Positions 27,775-40,983 of a DNA stretch of 64,000 bases are shown in pieces. Position numbers and translations under genes: made by a program. The notes under the pieces are model-generated. The model made no database searches. It saw nothing but the letters and a program-made list of their open reading frames with translations, and was not told the origin of the DNA. This DNA is from Candidatus Kryptobacter tengchongensis (GTDB lineage Bacteria > Bacteroidota > Ignavibacteria > Kryptoniales > Kryptoniaceae). The stretch is from positions 248,001 to 312,000 of the forward strand of contig FAON01000004.1 in the NCBI GenBank assembly GCA_001485605.1, in the 5' to 3' direction. How positions within the stretch are numbered: position 1 is the first letter of the stretch; each line of letters begins with the position of its first letter.

Positions 27775-30173
27775 ACAAATTCTCCTTTTTTAATTTCCTG
27801 AAGTTTTATTTTCTCAAGCTCAAGTGGATGTTCCTTTTCCATTTCCTCTTCAGTTAAATATCCGGTTATCCAAGCGAAGTTCATCGGATAAACATCTGGA
27901 TTGAAGATAACATAATAAATGTGCCAGACGATGATAGCAAGGAATGCAAGCCACGCTTCAAAATAGTGAATTGTGTTGCAAACATCAACAAATGTTTTTG
28001 AGAGCCACCCCATAAAATGATTCTCAAACCATAAAACAACACCTGTCACAGTCATCACAACAGTTCCCCAAATCAAAGCCCAGTATTCACTCTTCTCAAT
28101 ATAATTAAACCTCCCAAACTTCGGTTTTTCTTTTGAAAGCCCAAGGTTATATTTCAAAACCTGAACCATATCCCTTAAATCTTGCATTCTAAACATTATG
28201 TCTCGTATAAACTCACGTCCACGCCTCGTAAATATAATGTAATACAAATGATAAATTGAATCAATGACAAGCACAATCGCTGCAATCCTGTGAATCAACC
28301 CTCTATATTTGAACACCGCCTCACCGCCGATATTTCTAATTGCTGCAACCCACCACGCATCGGGAAAAGCAAGCATAAAACCAGTTATAACAAGTGTAAA
28401 GAAACTCACAACGAGTGCTAAATGCTGTATCCTTTCTTCAAGCGTCATTCTCAAATAAAGATTTGTCTTTCTTGGAAGTTCGTTCGCAGGATGCGACATC
28501 TTTGCATGTCTTTGTTTATACTTATCAATTGTTTTTCTTATCCAGTCAAGAAGATTATGAACGAACATTGAACCGACGATTGAGACAATTAAAACAATGT
28601 AAATCGTTGAAACCCAGTAAATAATTTTATCATCCGAGCTTGCAACTGTCACATGAATTTTGCCCTTGGTGAAATTTTCATTCGCTCCAGGATGGCATTG
28701 ACCACATGTTTTAACAAGATTTACTTTGTTAATTCTTGATCTTGGATCAGAAGAAGGCAAAATATCATGAACCCCATGACAACTGGCGCAATTCGCAGCC
28801 TCAACATTTCCTAATCTAACATTTAAACCATGATAGCTATCCGTAAATGTTTTAAATTTATCGGCGGGTATACCGTATTTTTCAGCAAGTTTAACAGAGG
28901 CATGACATTTTGAGCAGAGCTGTAAAGCAACATTTTTTGGAGCTACGGGCGACCGTGGATCGGTTGGTTCAAGGATCAAATGTTCACCATGACAATCCGT
29001 GCACGCAGGTGAATCAAAATTACCCTTTGCAAGAGCAAGACCATGGATGCTTTCTCTGAATTCATCGGATATTTTTGTATGACATCTACCACAGGTTGAG
29101 GTTATGTTAAGTTTATAAACCTTTGAATTTGGATTGCTTGCTTTCATCATTTCATGCGCACCGTGACAATCACTGCAAACCGCTACATCCTGATTACCCG
29201 CCTTGAACAATCTCCCGTGAACGCTATTTTCATAAGAAGCAATAAAAGATGAAACATGCGTCATCCTGCTCCTAACATCAGGATTATCAAGATGACATTT
29301 CAAACATACTTCAATCTCATTCGCCCTGCTTATCTTTGATTTACCGCTCGTAACCTTCATTATATCATGTTCCCCGTGACAATCTACGCACGAAGGAGCA
29401 GCCTCAAACCCGCTGACAAAAGCCTTTCCATGTTCAGACTCAAAATAATCCTTCGCTATTCCCTCATGACACTTTTCACATGTCTTCCCTACGTTTGCCC
29501 TTGCAACAGTTGAATTCGGATCTCTTGCGTTCAAAACTTTATGTCCCGTATGACAATCAGAACAATTTATATACTGCGCATGTATGCTTTCCTTATACTT
29601 TAAAACAAACTCCTGATACTTATGAACAATCTTCTTATCGCTATGACATTTAATACAAACATCAGACGACGCAAATTTAATTGAATGATACCCATGACAT
29701 GAGATACAATCAGCTCCATTTTTAAAACTAAAATGAGCACTTATCTTATAATCTTCAAATTCCTTCTTATGGCACGAAGAACATTGTTTCGTAAAATCAG
29801 CCCTTGATACTTTAACTATTTTGTGAGCATTCCCGTGGCACGAAATACAGTTAATTTTTCCAAAGTGCTTGCTTGATTTGAAACTTGAAACCTCATCTAA
29901 ATGACAATTTGAACAATTAACTGGCTCAATTTTCTCCTTATGCGGGATCTCCTCTGGATTAAACTGCTCATGACAATCAACACAGTTTAGCGACCCATGG
30001 AGAGATTTGTTAAATTCATTTGAATTAATATAAAGAGAAATCACTCTGCCTCCTTTCTCCATAATCAATGTCTTGTCCTCGTGACAAGCAAAACAATCAG
30101 CATTGGTTTGCGCAGATAGCTTAAGTATGAAAATCACACTTAAGATTGAAAATATTGAAAGTTTTCTAATCAT
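27771..30173 (-). CDS. CbcL-like fusion: 17-haem cytochrome c domain plus membrane cytochrome b
   Basis: An 800-residue protein. After a signal peptide (about 1-21) come seventeen CXXCH sites by direct count, ending near residue 500. A membrane helix (about 515-540) and a basic linker lead to a four-helix dihaem cytochrome b domain (about 570-770) with RIQHLALVVSFFTLVITG, LIHRIAAIVLVIDSIYHLYYIIF and IIVWHIYYVIFNPDVYPMN. This is the layout of Geobacter CbcL (HydC/FdnI-like b plus multihaem c), although CbcL has fewer c haems. It should take electrons from quinol and deliver them to the periplasm. It is the first structural gene of the upstream block; a degenerate receiver gene lies 49 bases before it. 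Confidence 0.88.
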   Translation of the reverse strand: MIRKLSIFSILSVIFILKLSAQTNADCFACHEDKTLIMEKGGRVISLYINSNEFNKSLHGSLNCVDCHEQFNPEEIPHKEKIEPVNCSNCHLDEVSSFKSSKHFGKINCISCHGNAHKIVKVSRADFTKQCSSCHKKEFEDYKISAHFSFKNGADCISCHGYHSIKFASSDVCIKCHSDKKIVHKYQEFVLKYKESIHAQYINCSDCHTGHKVLNARDPNSTVARANVGKTCEKCHEGIAKDYFESEHGKAFVSGFEAAPSCVDCHGEHDIMKVTSGKSKISRANEIEVCLKCHLDNPDVRSRMTHVSSFIASYENSVHGRLFKAGNQDVAVCSDCHGAHEMMKASNPNSKVYKLNITSTCGRCHTKISDEFRESIHGLALAKGNFDSPACTDCHGEHLILEPTDPRSPVAPKNVALQLCSKCHASVKLAEKYGIPADKFKTFTDSYHGLNVRLGNVEAANCASCHGVHDILPSSDPRSRINKVNLVKTCGQCHPGANENFTKGKIHVTVASSDDKIIYWVSTIYIVLIVSIVGSMFVHNLLDWIRKTIDKYKQRHAKMSHPANELPRKTNLYLRMTLEERIQHLALVVSFFTLVITGFMLAFPDAWWVAAIRNIGGEAVFKYRGLIHRIAAIVLVIDSIYHLYYIIFTRRGREFIRDIMFRMQDLRDMVQVLKYNLGLSKEKPKFGRFNYIEKSEYWALIWGTVVMTVTGVVLWFENHFMGWLSKTFVDVCNTIHYFEAWLAFLAIIVWHIYYVIFNPDVYPMNFAWITGYLTEEEMEKEHPLELEKIKLQEIKKGEFV

Positions 30174-30222
30174 ATGTGCTTTTGAATTTATTTGAAAGGG
30201 GGATATAGTTCATAAATCAGAT

Positions 30223-30588
30223 TCAGGTCGACAAGCTTTTGAACTCACTTATTAAATTTTTCAACTCCGATATCCTGAAAAGTTTCTCCCCACACTTTAT
30301 AACCCTCTCATCTTCAATCTCAAGATTTTCGCTCAACGCATAGAACGGAGCGATATAAATTATCTTCGCTTTCGGCATCAACTCATTCATAATCATCTTA
30401 ACATCAAATTGATTCTGCTTATAGATATTCTCATCAATTATCACAATGTCAAATTTATCTTGAGCCATTTTCTCCATCATTTCCCGCCCAGACACAGCAC
30501 TTGAAACCTCAAAACCTTCACGGATAAGGAATTTGACGAGCAAGTTTCGCATTGATTCATCAGCGTCAACAACAAGAACTTTCTTCAT
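30223..30588 (-). CDS. Stand-alone, atypical response-regulator receiver domain
   Basis: A 121-residue single receiver domain with no output domain. Acidic pocket residues D8, D10 and E11 and the phosphoacceptor position D52 (DIVIIDEN) are present. The conserved Ser/Thr at the end of strand 4 is replaced by Ala80 (IIYIAP), and the usual Lys-Pro of strand 5 is altered (around K101, EKLF). The switch after phosphorylation may therefore be lost or changed. It lies just upstream of, and in the same direction as, the cytochrome block, so it may be co-transcribed and may signal or scaffold in respiration or motility. That link is inference. Confidence 0.8.
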   Translation of the reverse strand: MKKVLVVDADESMRNLLVKFLIREGFEVSSAVSGREMMEKMAQDKFDIVIIDENIYKQNQFDVKMIMNELMPKAKIIYIAPFYALSENLEIEDERVIKCGEKLFRISELKNLISEFKSLST

Positions 30589-30850
30589 CCCTTAACTCTT
30601 TCATTTGATTTATTTTCTAAAAAATTTCATCAATCACCGTGCCAGAAATTCCACCTAAAACAATTGATTTTTAATAATAAAAAAATCCGATTTCATATTT
30701 ACAATGTGGCAAAATTGCCCTTTAAGGGGAATCAATTGCAAAAAAATGACAAAACTTCGGGGAGACGGAATAAGCAACTAAATTGATTTTGCTTAAAACT
30801 CAAATAAATGTTAAATTTTTTCAGAGACCAAAAAACAAAATCAGATTCCG

Positions 30851-33800
30851 ATGCGCAAAGCTTGGGCTCTGCTCCCAATGTTAATTCTTATCTTTTCCCT
30901 TTCAACTTCACAGGACACAAAGGAAAACGCCGACTTTAAACTTGCTATAAATCTTTACAATGAGGGTTTCTACGACCTTGCCATTTCACAACTTAAAAAA
31001 TTCATTGACTCATACCCCAACAGCCCACAAACTCCCGAAGCTCAATTTTATCTTGGTATGTCCTACTTTAAACTACGAAAATTTGAAGACGCCCAAATCA
31101 TATTTCAGAATTTCGCCCTCTCAAAAACTTCACACCCAAGAGCAATTGAAGCCCTTTGGAAATCCGCCGAATGTTTTGTTGAAATGAAAAAATATAAAGA
31201 AGCAGGTTCAGCTTTTGAAAGAATAAAACTTTTTTACCCCAAAAGCCAACTTGCATCAAAAGCACTGATTGAATCAGCAAAATATTTTGAACTCGCAAAC
31301 GATTTACAAAACACGAAAAAAGTTTTACTCGCACTTATACAGGAATACCCAGAAAGCGAGTATCTTTACATTGCAAGATTTAAATTCGCAGAAATTTTAA
31401 CTAAAGAAGGAAACCTTGAAAGAGCACTGATTGAATACAGAAAAATCTCAAACGAAGTTGATGATAAAAATTTAAAATTCAAAGCAAATCTCAACATCGC
31501 AAAGATAAACGCAACCCTTGGTAAAACCGAAGAGGCAGAAAAACAACTTACTCAAATCATATCCCAAAGCGGGCTTAACCCCGAGGTAATAGCATCAGCA
31601 TACTTTGAACTTGGGAAAATTCAAGCAGAATTCGGTGAATATGAAAATGCGATAAATTACATGCTGAACGCTCAATCCACACTCTCAACCGCTACTCAAT
31701 CAGACGATGTTAAAAACCTAAAGCAAAAAATCCTTCTACAACTTGCAAATTATTATTTCAACACAGCCAATTATCAAAACGCTATAAAATCTTATACAGA
31801 CCTTCTTAATTCAATATCCGAATCCGAAACAAATCCCGAACTTTACTTCAATATCGCAACCGCTTTTGATAAAATTTTAAACTATCAAAAAGCAAACGAG
31901 TTTTATCTTAAGGTCATAAATTTTGATACAACTACATCCAGAAAATCACTCGCACTGCTTAATCTTGCAAATAATTCCGTTCGCATCGGTGATTATGAAA
32001 AGGCAATTGAATTTTATAAAAAATATGTTGAACTATTCCCAACAAGTGATCTTCTCCCCGAAGTTCTATTTAAACTTGCTACTCTCTACGAAGAAAAACT
32101 CAAGGATTACAAAAAAGCAATTTTTTATTACACCGACCTTTTAAATCGCTTCCCGAAAGATAAATATGCCGACGAAGCAACCTATCACATTGGGCTATGT
32201 TATATCAAACTTGGTGAAATTGAAGAGGCAATTTCAACATTTGAAACCCTGCTCAAAAACTACACCTCATCCGAGTTATATGATGATGCTTTGGATAAAG
32301 TTGAAATGTTGAAAAGATTTCAAATAACTGATCAAACCAATCACACAACATCAATAGCAGAACTTATCGGAGACATTTTAACGAATAAACCCAGAAACGA
32401 AATAATCCTCAAACTTGCTGACCTTTACAATTTGATATTAAAAGATTACTCAAACGCACTTAAATACTACGACCTCGCTCTTTCCGAAGGAAACTTTGAC
32501 GCCCAAACTCAATACCTTATAAAATATAAGAAAGCAAACTGCGCTTACAATCTTTTCATTGAAAACAAAATAAAATCCGACTCCGCAATAAGTGTAATTC
32601 AAAGTTTTTTGAACTTTAAGCCACAAATTGATCCCCAAAAAACTGATACCGCTGTCTTTTACCTGTATAAAACTTTAACCCATGGATTGAGCCAAGACAG
32701 CAAAAGAAAAATTGCTGAAGATTTTAAAAGCAAGTATCCAGAGTCTAAATTTTACGGCATATTTGTGATTGATATTTTAAACTTTCACTTTGCAAACGGT
32801 AACTGGAACGAGGTTATAAAAATTGCAACTGATAACCTCAACAAACTTAATCAAAACCAAATCTCGGGAGTCCTTTTCAAAAGGGCTTATGGATATTACA
32901 AAATTGGTGAAAAACAAAAATCGCTTTCGGATATTGCTTTTCTCTTACAGAGATATTCCCCATCTCCTTATGATGCAAGGGCACTTGACCTTAAGGCACA
33001 AATTTACAGGGAGTTGAAAAGTTACGCTGAAGCAATAAATGTTTTGCGTGAAATTGAACAAAATTTATTCTACACAGATATCGCAAAAGATGTCAAACTT
33101 AAAATTGCGGATATCTACTTTGAATCAGGGGATTACTTGAAGGCAATAGATGAATACAAAAGATATATTTCCACTGACAAAGTCATAGAGTTTGAAAGAG
33201 AGCCAGAGGTTATATTTAAAATTGCGACCGCATATCAAAAACTTGGTGATCTATCAAGCGCAAAAAGATATTACAAACTTTATCTTGCAACCCCGAAGCC
33301 AGCCCCCGGGATAAAACTTGAAGCAATGCTACCACATACAGGCGAAGTTTACTATGCACTCGGAAATATCTATAAAACAGAGGGAATAAACGAAAAAGCG
33401 GTTTATTATTTTGAAAAAGTTGGAAAATTTAACGCCACCCTTGGAAAGAGAACAATGCTTGAATCTGCGGATCTGCTTTTTGAGGAAGAGAAATATGATG
33501 AAGCGCTCAAAAGATATACAGAAGCACTAAAAAACGCAGAAAATGACACCGATAGAATTACAATTCAATCAAAAATTATCATCTGCTACTTCAGAATGAA
33601 CGACATTGATAGAGCAAATAAATCAATAAATTCATTCAAACAAACATTCTTGAAATTTGACATTAAAAATTATCTTGCCGAATTTCAAATTGAATTCGGT
33701 GGTTATTACTTCAGAAACAAAGATTTCACAAATGCAAAAAAAGTTTTTGACGATGTAATAAAGAATTACCCAGACTCAAGATTTTCACATCTTGCACACT

Positions 33801-34513
33801 ACTGGCTTGCAAAAATTGATGAATACAACGGAAACATATCATCTGCAACAAAAACATTGCTTGAACTCAACAAGAAACCACTGGATAGAGAAACAAAATT
33901 GCGTGTTAATCTTTCGCTTGGAAACATTTACTTTAAACTTGAAAAATATGACTCCGCAACAATTTACTATAGATTTGTCGTTGAAAGCGCAGAAAAACCA
34001 CAGATTTTGCAATCCGCCATGAATAATTTGCTCGCATGTTATGAAGAGCTCGGATATTACGAACTCGTTATAGAACTCGCAAGAAAATACATTGAAAAAT
34101 TTCCAAACGCCGAAGATATAACCGATAAAAGAATAAAGATTGGAGTAATGTATGAAATGCTTGGTAATTATGACCTCGCATTAACTCATTTTCAAAAATT
34201 ACTTGAAGAAGCAGATAAAGACCTTGAAGCCGAACTTCACTACTACATTGGTGAAGTCCTCTATTACAAGGGAGAATATGAACAAGCAATACTTGAATTT
34301 TTAAAAGTCCCATACCTTGTTACGAAGAAAACAAAGATTGATTGGACTGCGAACGCATTTTATATGGCTGGGCAATCATATGAAAAGATGAAAAAATATG
34401 AACAAGCAATTAACATGTATCAGCAAATTATTGACCGACCTGGGATTGATCCAATTTTCAAGGCAGGAGCTCAGAAAGAAATTGAAAGAGTAAGGTCAAT
34501 TTTAAAACAGTGA
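30851..34513 (+). CDS. Large exported TPR-repeat protein
   Basis: A 1220-residue protein with a signal peptide (about 1-20) followed by tandem tetratricopeptide-type repeats nearly to the end. Many units have the outer-membrane-lipoprotein/YfgC-like form A.FYLG..YFKL..YE.AI..F. Examples are AQFYLGMSYFKLRKFEDA near residue 65 and ATYHIGLCYIKLGEIEEAI near 430. It has no catalytic motif and no lipobox. It is probably a periplasmic scaffold; similar large TPR proteins in Bacteroidota and Ignavibacteria are of unknown function. The next gene begins 48 bases downstream. Confidence 0.82.
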   Translation: MRKAWALLPMLILIFSLSTSQDTKENADFKLAINLYNEGFYDLAISQLKKFIDSYPNSPQTPEAQFYLGMSYFKLRKFEDAQIIFQNFALSKTSHPRAIEALWKSAECFVEMKKYKEAGSAFERIKLFYPKSQLASKALIESAKYFELANDLQNTKKVLLALIQEYPESEYLYIARFKFAEILTKEGNLERALIEYRKISNEVDDKNLKFKANLNIAKINATLGKTEEAEKQLTQIISQSGLNPEVIASAYFELGKIQAEFGEYENAINYMLNAQSTLSTATQSDDVKNLKQKILLQLANYYFNTANYQNAIKSYTDLLNSISESETNPELYFNIATAFDKILNYQKANEFYLKVINFDTTTSRKSLALLNLANNSVRIGDYEKAIEFYKKYVELFPTSDLLPEVLFKLATLYEEKLKDYKKAIFYYTDLLNRFPKDKYADEATYHIGLCYIKLGEIEEAISTFETLLKNYTSSELYDDALDKVEMLKRFQITDQTNHTTSIAELIGDILTNKPRNEIILKLADLYNLILKDYSNALKYYDLALSEGNFDAQTQYLIKYKKANCAYNLFIENKIKSDSAISVIQSFLNFKPQIDPQKTDTAVFYLYKTLTHGLSQDSKRKIAEDFKSKYPESKFYGIFVIDILNFHFANGNWNEVIKIATDNLNKLNQNQISGVLFKRAYGYYKIGEKQKSLSDIAFLLQRYSPSPYDARALDLKAQIYRELKSYAEAINVLREIEQNLFYTDIAKDVKLKIADIYFESGDYLKAIDEYKRYISTDKVIEFEREPEVIFKIATAYQKLGDLSSAKRYYKLYLATPKPAPGIKLEAMLPHTGEVYYALGNIYKTEGINEKAVYYFEKVGKFNATLGKRTMLESADLLFEEEKYDEALKRYTEALKNAENDTDRITIQSKIIICYFRMNDIDRANKSINSFKQTFLKFDIKNYLAEFQIEFGGYYFRNKDFTNAKKVFDDVIKNYPDSRFSHLAHYWLAKIDEYNGNISSATKTLLELNKKPLDRETKLRVNLSLGNIYFKLEKYDSATIYYRFVVESAEKPQILQSAMNNLLACYEELGYYELVIELARKYIEKFPNAEDITDKRIKIGVMYEMLGNYDLALTHFQKLLEEADKDLEAELHYYIGEVLYYKGEYEQAILEFLKVPYLVTKKTKIDWTANAFYMAGQSYEKMKKYEQAINMYQQIIDRPGIDPIFKAGAQKEIERVRSILKQ

Positions 34514-34561
34514 TCTTTTGACGATTTTAACTCAATTTTACAATAAAATTTGGATTAAAAA

Positions 34562-37854
<3,293 letters not shown>

Positions 37855-40071
37855 TTAATCCCTTAGTAAATACTGGACTTTCAAGAAAAATTCCCTGTTT
37901 GTTTGCCTTACCCCGTACGGTTCTCCAAAATCAAGCAAATTGATAGTTGAACCAACATAAAAAATTGTGAACGGATTAAGTTTGAAACTTAACAATGGGA
38001 AAAATTGAACAGAGCCGCTAAAAGAATCATATTGTGTTATCAACCTCAAAAATAAATTTGGGTTGAATTGATAAATCCCAACAAGACCAGCAACATAACC
38101 ATCATAAAATAGTTCTTTCGTTTTTTCGTCCTCCAATCTCGCTTTTGTATACCAGATTGATAACTCAATTTTTTCGGTTGGCTTCAATTTAAAATAAACA
38201 TTAAAATCTTTTGAGAGCCCAAGTCTTGGCTCACTTGTGCGATAAATCTTACGACCATATTCACCATTAAATTGAAGCGTTAAAAATTTAAACGGCACAG
38301 AATACACATTGGCGAAGATCCTGTGTATTTTCTCAAATTTACGACCCCCGAAGATTTCATCATTTACCGGGAGAAAACCAACGAAAACATCGGTTTGGGT
38401 TTTTAACTGCAAACCGGCTCCAACTACCACCCATCTTTCCTTTCTTGTACCACTATAGTTGAACACAAGTCCTCCTTCAACAAGCACGAATGCGATATCA
38501 ACGATTGAATTCTTTGGATAAAATGTAAAGCGATTTTCTATGTTTATCTGTCTTCGGTTATTTGCTGTGACAAATCCAAGATGAGGTTGAAATGTCGGAG
38601 AAAAATCACGGTAAGAAATCACAAATCCATGATGCTTTGTATCCCTCAAAAATCTAAAGAGCATACCAACACCAGAATATCTTTCGCCGTTAAAAGTTGC
38701 ATCATAACTTGTTTCCCCGAACTTTCTCTGACTTGAAAAAAGAAGTGAATCATTTATTTCCTTCGTCGCACTGTAAAGAATTTGACCTCTAAAATAATAA
38801 CTTTTCCAGAAAAAGTAATTCCAATCAAGCCCACCGACATAATTATAAGAGTTTGAAAGATTCCTCGCAGTAAAAAGCAAGCCAGCATAAGATTGCTCAC
38901 CGAAATCGTATCTTACCCTGCCAAGATTTACCAACGATCTTAACCCCGTTTGAACTGTTGAACTTCCCTCTTCGCCAGGGATAATGAAAGGGGTTTTCTC
39001 ATCAAGCGAAGACAAATAAGCAATGGTTAAATTATTTGACTTCTGTTTAAGTTTAAACGCAAAAAGAGGATCATTTATCATTCTTGAATAGAATACATTT
39101 ACAGGTGTTTTAAAAACCTCGCTTCCCTCAAAAAAGAAAGGTCTCTTTTCAGGATAATAAAGTGCAAATGTGGTGTTAACACTTATTTGATATGCGTCCG
39201 TCTCAACCTGACTGAAATCTGGGTTTAAAACACCTTCAATTGTAAGTTCAGGATTTGGTGAAAACTTAACCCCAGTACCACCTCTAACCCTAATTGGTTC
39301 ATTTTTCATCCCAAGCGATGGATCAGTGTAACTTCTAATAGAGCCAGATTGATAACTCATAACATAAGGTAAAACTTCAACAAATTTAACTGAACCAATA
39401 TCATCTAAACCCGTTAATTTTCCCGATTGGCATAAAAGACAAGGGTTATTTTTATCAACTGGTGTCCAAGAGAAAACAAATCTGCTTTTGCGTGGATAAT
39501 TTCTCCCAATAAGTATATTCCATTCTTGATTTTCTCTCTTCGGAAACCTCAAACTTTTAAATGGAATTGCTATCTCAACTGTCCATCCAGAATCGCTTAT
39601 CAATCCAGCAGAATGCCAAACAAAATCAAACATTATATCCTCCGAATTTCCCGTTCTCATCCCATCACCCTGAATTCCATAAGGATTAACCGCCAATTCA
39701 TATGCGTTTTGATTGTCCCCGTATGTGTCAATTATCAAAATAATGAAATCATCTTCCCAAATTTTATCCCTGTCGGTTATGTGTGCCCTTATCTCATTTG
39801 GATTTGTATCATAGCAAACAAATCCAAAATAAAGATTTAACCCATCATAAAGAACCATTGCAGTTGTCTTTTGACTTGCAGGCTCATTATCAGTTATTTG
39901 AACTTCGTATTTTAACTCAACCTTTTCCGCATGCTTCCAAAATTCCTCCTCAAGTTTCCCATCAATGTTAATTACACCATCAATTTTAAGTGCTTTGATC
40001 CTGTATTCTGTTTGAGAGTTTACCAATTGCATAGACGCAAAGGTCAAAAGTATAAGTAACAATCCACGCAT
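37855..40071 (-). CDS. DUF5916 protein: CBM9-like domain plus outer-membrane barrel
   Basis: A 738-residue exported protein with signal peptide (about 1-19). Residues about 25-215 form a carbohydrate-binding family 9-like domain (KIDGVINIDGKLEEEFWKHAE, YDGLNLYFGFVCYD, GWTVEIAIPFKSLRF). The rest is a DUF5916-type region of beta strands that resembles an outer-membrane barrel, including YPEKRPFFFEGSEVF and ending in KVQYLLRD with a terminal charged residue. Proteins of this build are common in Bacteroidota; function is unknown and ligand binding is inferred only from the CBM9-like part. It converges with the galactokinase-like gene with no gap. Confidence 0.82.
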   Translation of the reverse strand: MRGLLLILLTFASMQLVNSQTEYRIKALKIDGVINIDGKLEEEFWKHAEKVELKYEVQITDNEPASQKTTAMVLYDGLNLYFGFVCYDTNPNEIRAHITDRDKIWEDDFIILIIDTYGDNQNAYELAVNPYGIQGDGMRTGNSEDIMFDFVWHSAGLISDSGWTVEIAIPFKSLRFPKRENQEWNILIGRNYPRKSRFVFSWTPVDKNNPCLLCQSGKLTGLDDIGSVKFVEVLPYVMSYQSGSIRSYTDPSLGMKNEPIRVRGGTGVKFSPNPELTIEGVLNPDFSQVETDAYQISVNTTFALYYPEKRPFFFEGSEVFKTPVNVFYSRMINDPLFAFKLKQKSNNLTIAYLSSLDEKTPFIIPGEEGSSTVQTGLRSLVNLGRVRYDFGEQSYAGLLFTARNLSNSYNYVGGLDWNYFFWKSYYFRGQILYSATKEINDSLLFSSQRKFGETSYDATFNGERYSGVGMLFRFLRDTKHHGFVISYRDFSPTFQPHLGFVTANNRRQINIENRFTFYPKNSIVDIAFVLVEGGLVFNYSGTRKERWVVVGAGLQLKTQTDVFVGFLPVNDEIFGGRKFEKIHRIFANVYSVPFKFLTLQFNGEYGRKIYRTSEPRLGLSKDFNVYFKLKPTEKIELSIWYTKARLEDEKTKELFYDGYVAGLVGIYQFNPNLFLRLITQYDSFSGSVQFFPLLSFKLNPFTIFYVGSTINLLDFGEPYGVRQTNREFFLKVQYLLRD

Positions 40072-40228
40072 ATATTGTATAAGATTTTGATTTTAAAAAT
40101 TCCAATATCTGAATACGGAAGGCATAATTGGAAGGTTACACAAAAAACTTCTTGCGCCATAGCCTTTTGGCTTTGACGCTGCTAATCATAACCCACATAT
40201 AAAACCATGTTAAGAGGTGAAAGTGACC

Positions 40229-40548
40229 ATGTTTAACTTGCAAAGAGCCAAAAAATCTCCTACCATCTTCTGTCGCCTTACCGGTATTACACCTCAAGCC
40301 TTTGAGAAACTTATGACTGTCCTCAAAAAGCCTATCCTGAATTTGAAAGGAAAAGGTTGTCAAGGAGGGAAAGGGAAAGAGAAATAGGTGCAGGGGGAAA
40401 GTTCAAGTTGTCTTTGGAAGAGAGGGTCTTTATGACCCTTTTCTCTCTTCGCCACTACACTACTTACACTCTTTTGGGTTTCCTTTTTGAACTTCATGAG
40501 AGCAACGCTTATCGCAATTTTTGAGAGAACACCTCCCTTTGCTAGAGA
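40229..40548 (+). pseudogene. IS5-family transposase, N-terminal fragment
   Basis: Reading from the ATG at 40229 gives MFNLQRAKKSPTIFCRLTGITPQAFEKL, then a frameshift around 40350-40385 into a frame reading GKFKLSLEERVFMTLFSLRHY and continuing to ESNAYRNF. A further single-base shift near 40522 leads to REHLPLLE. This is the helix-turn-helix N-terminal domain typical of IS5-group transposases. The fragment ends at the inverted repeat of the inserted segment at 40549, and its continuation is found at 42456. Confidence 0.78.
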
Positions 40549-40683
40549 GAGGCTGTGTCATAACCTCTTTTATCATCAGTAAAATCTTCACACATTATAT
40601 ATGATTTGCTTAATTTTTCATTCCTATAACTTGCCCGTTAAAAGAGCAAAATAGCCACTTTTAGCTAATTAAGACACAGCCTC
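40549..40683 (+). mobile_element. MITE-like element, copy 1 (135 bp)
   Basis: Perfect 11-base terminal inverted repeats GAGGCTGTGTC (40549-40559) and GACACAGCCTC (40673-40683). The interior is A/T rich with no coding capacity. About 45 bases at the left end and 40 at the right end match copy 2 (42153-42454) closely, so both are internally deleted derivatives of one larger element. Confidence 0.72.
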
Positions 40684-40697
40684 TATAAAATAGAGAG

Positions 40698-40740
40698 TCG
40701 GCGAAGCTCCAAAGGAGTCCCTTAGGGACGATCCCTTCGG
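40698..40740 (+). repeat. GC-rich inverted repeat, left copy
   Basis: Contains TCGGCGAAGCT (40698-40708) and CTTAGGGACGATCCCTT (40721-40737). Both recur as exact reverse complements at 42390-42400 and 42300-42316, on the other side of the T9SS propeller gene. The stretch 40741-40980 that follows holds an AATTAAAGGGGGTGA fragment of the palindromic repeat found at 41849-42082; the remainder up to the next gene is A/T rich with nothing else recognised. Confidence 0.7.
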
Positions 40741-40983
40741 GAGGGGAATTAAAGGGGGTGAACTGAAATAAAGTTGGACAATAACAAGGTAAGTGTCGTT
40801 ATCGCTAAGCAACTCCTCTGGGCAAGCGTAAATGTAACAATCTTATATTGACTCGCCCTTTGCAAAGAGATAAAAAGATAAGTTAAAATAAAGTGAGCAA
40901 ACTCACTTGACAAATTAATTTTGCTTTTTTAAATTAAAAACGAAAAAAATTAAACAGGGTTTAAACTAAAGAAGGTGGAAGCC

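Noticed and set aside
40229-40385. Programmed frameshift making an active two-frame transposase
   Set aside because: Additional frameshifts, the 1.9-kb interruption and the degenerate 3' end make this copy inactive whatever the first shift is.
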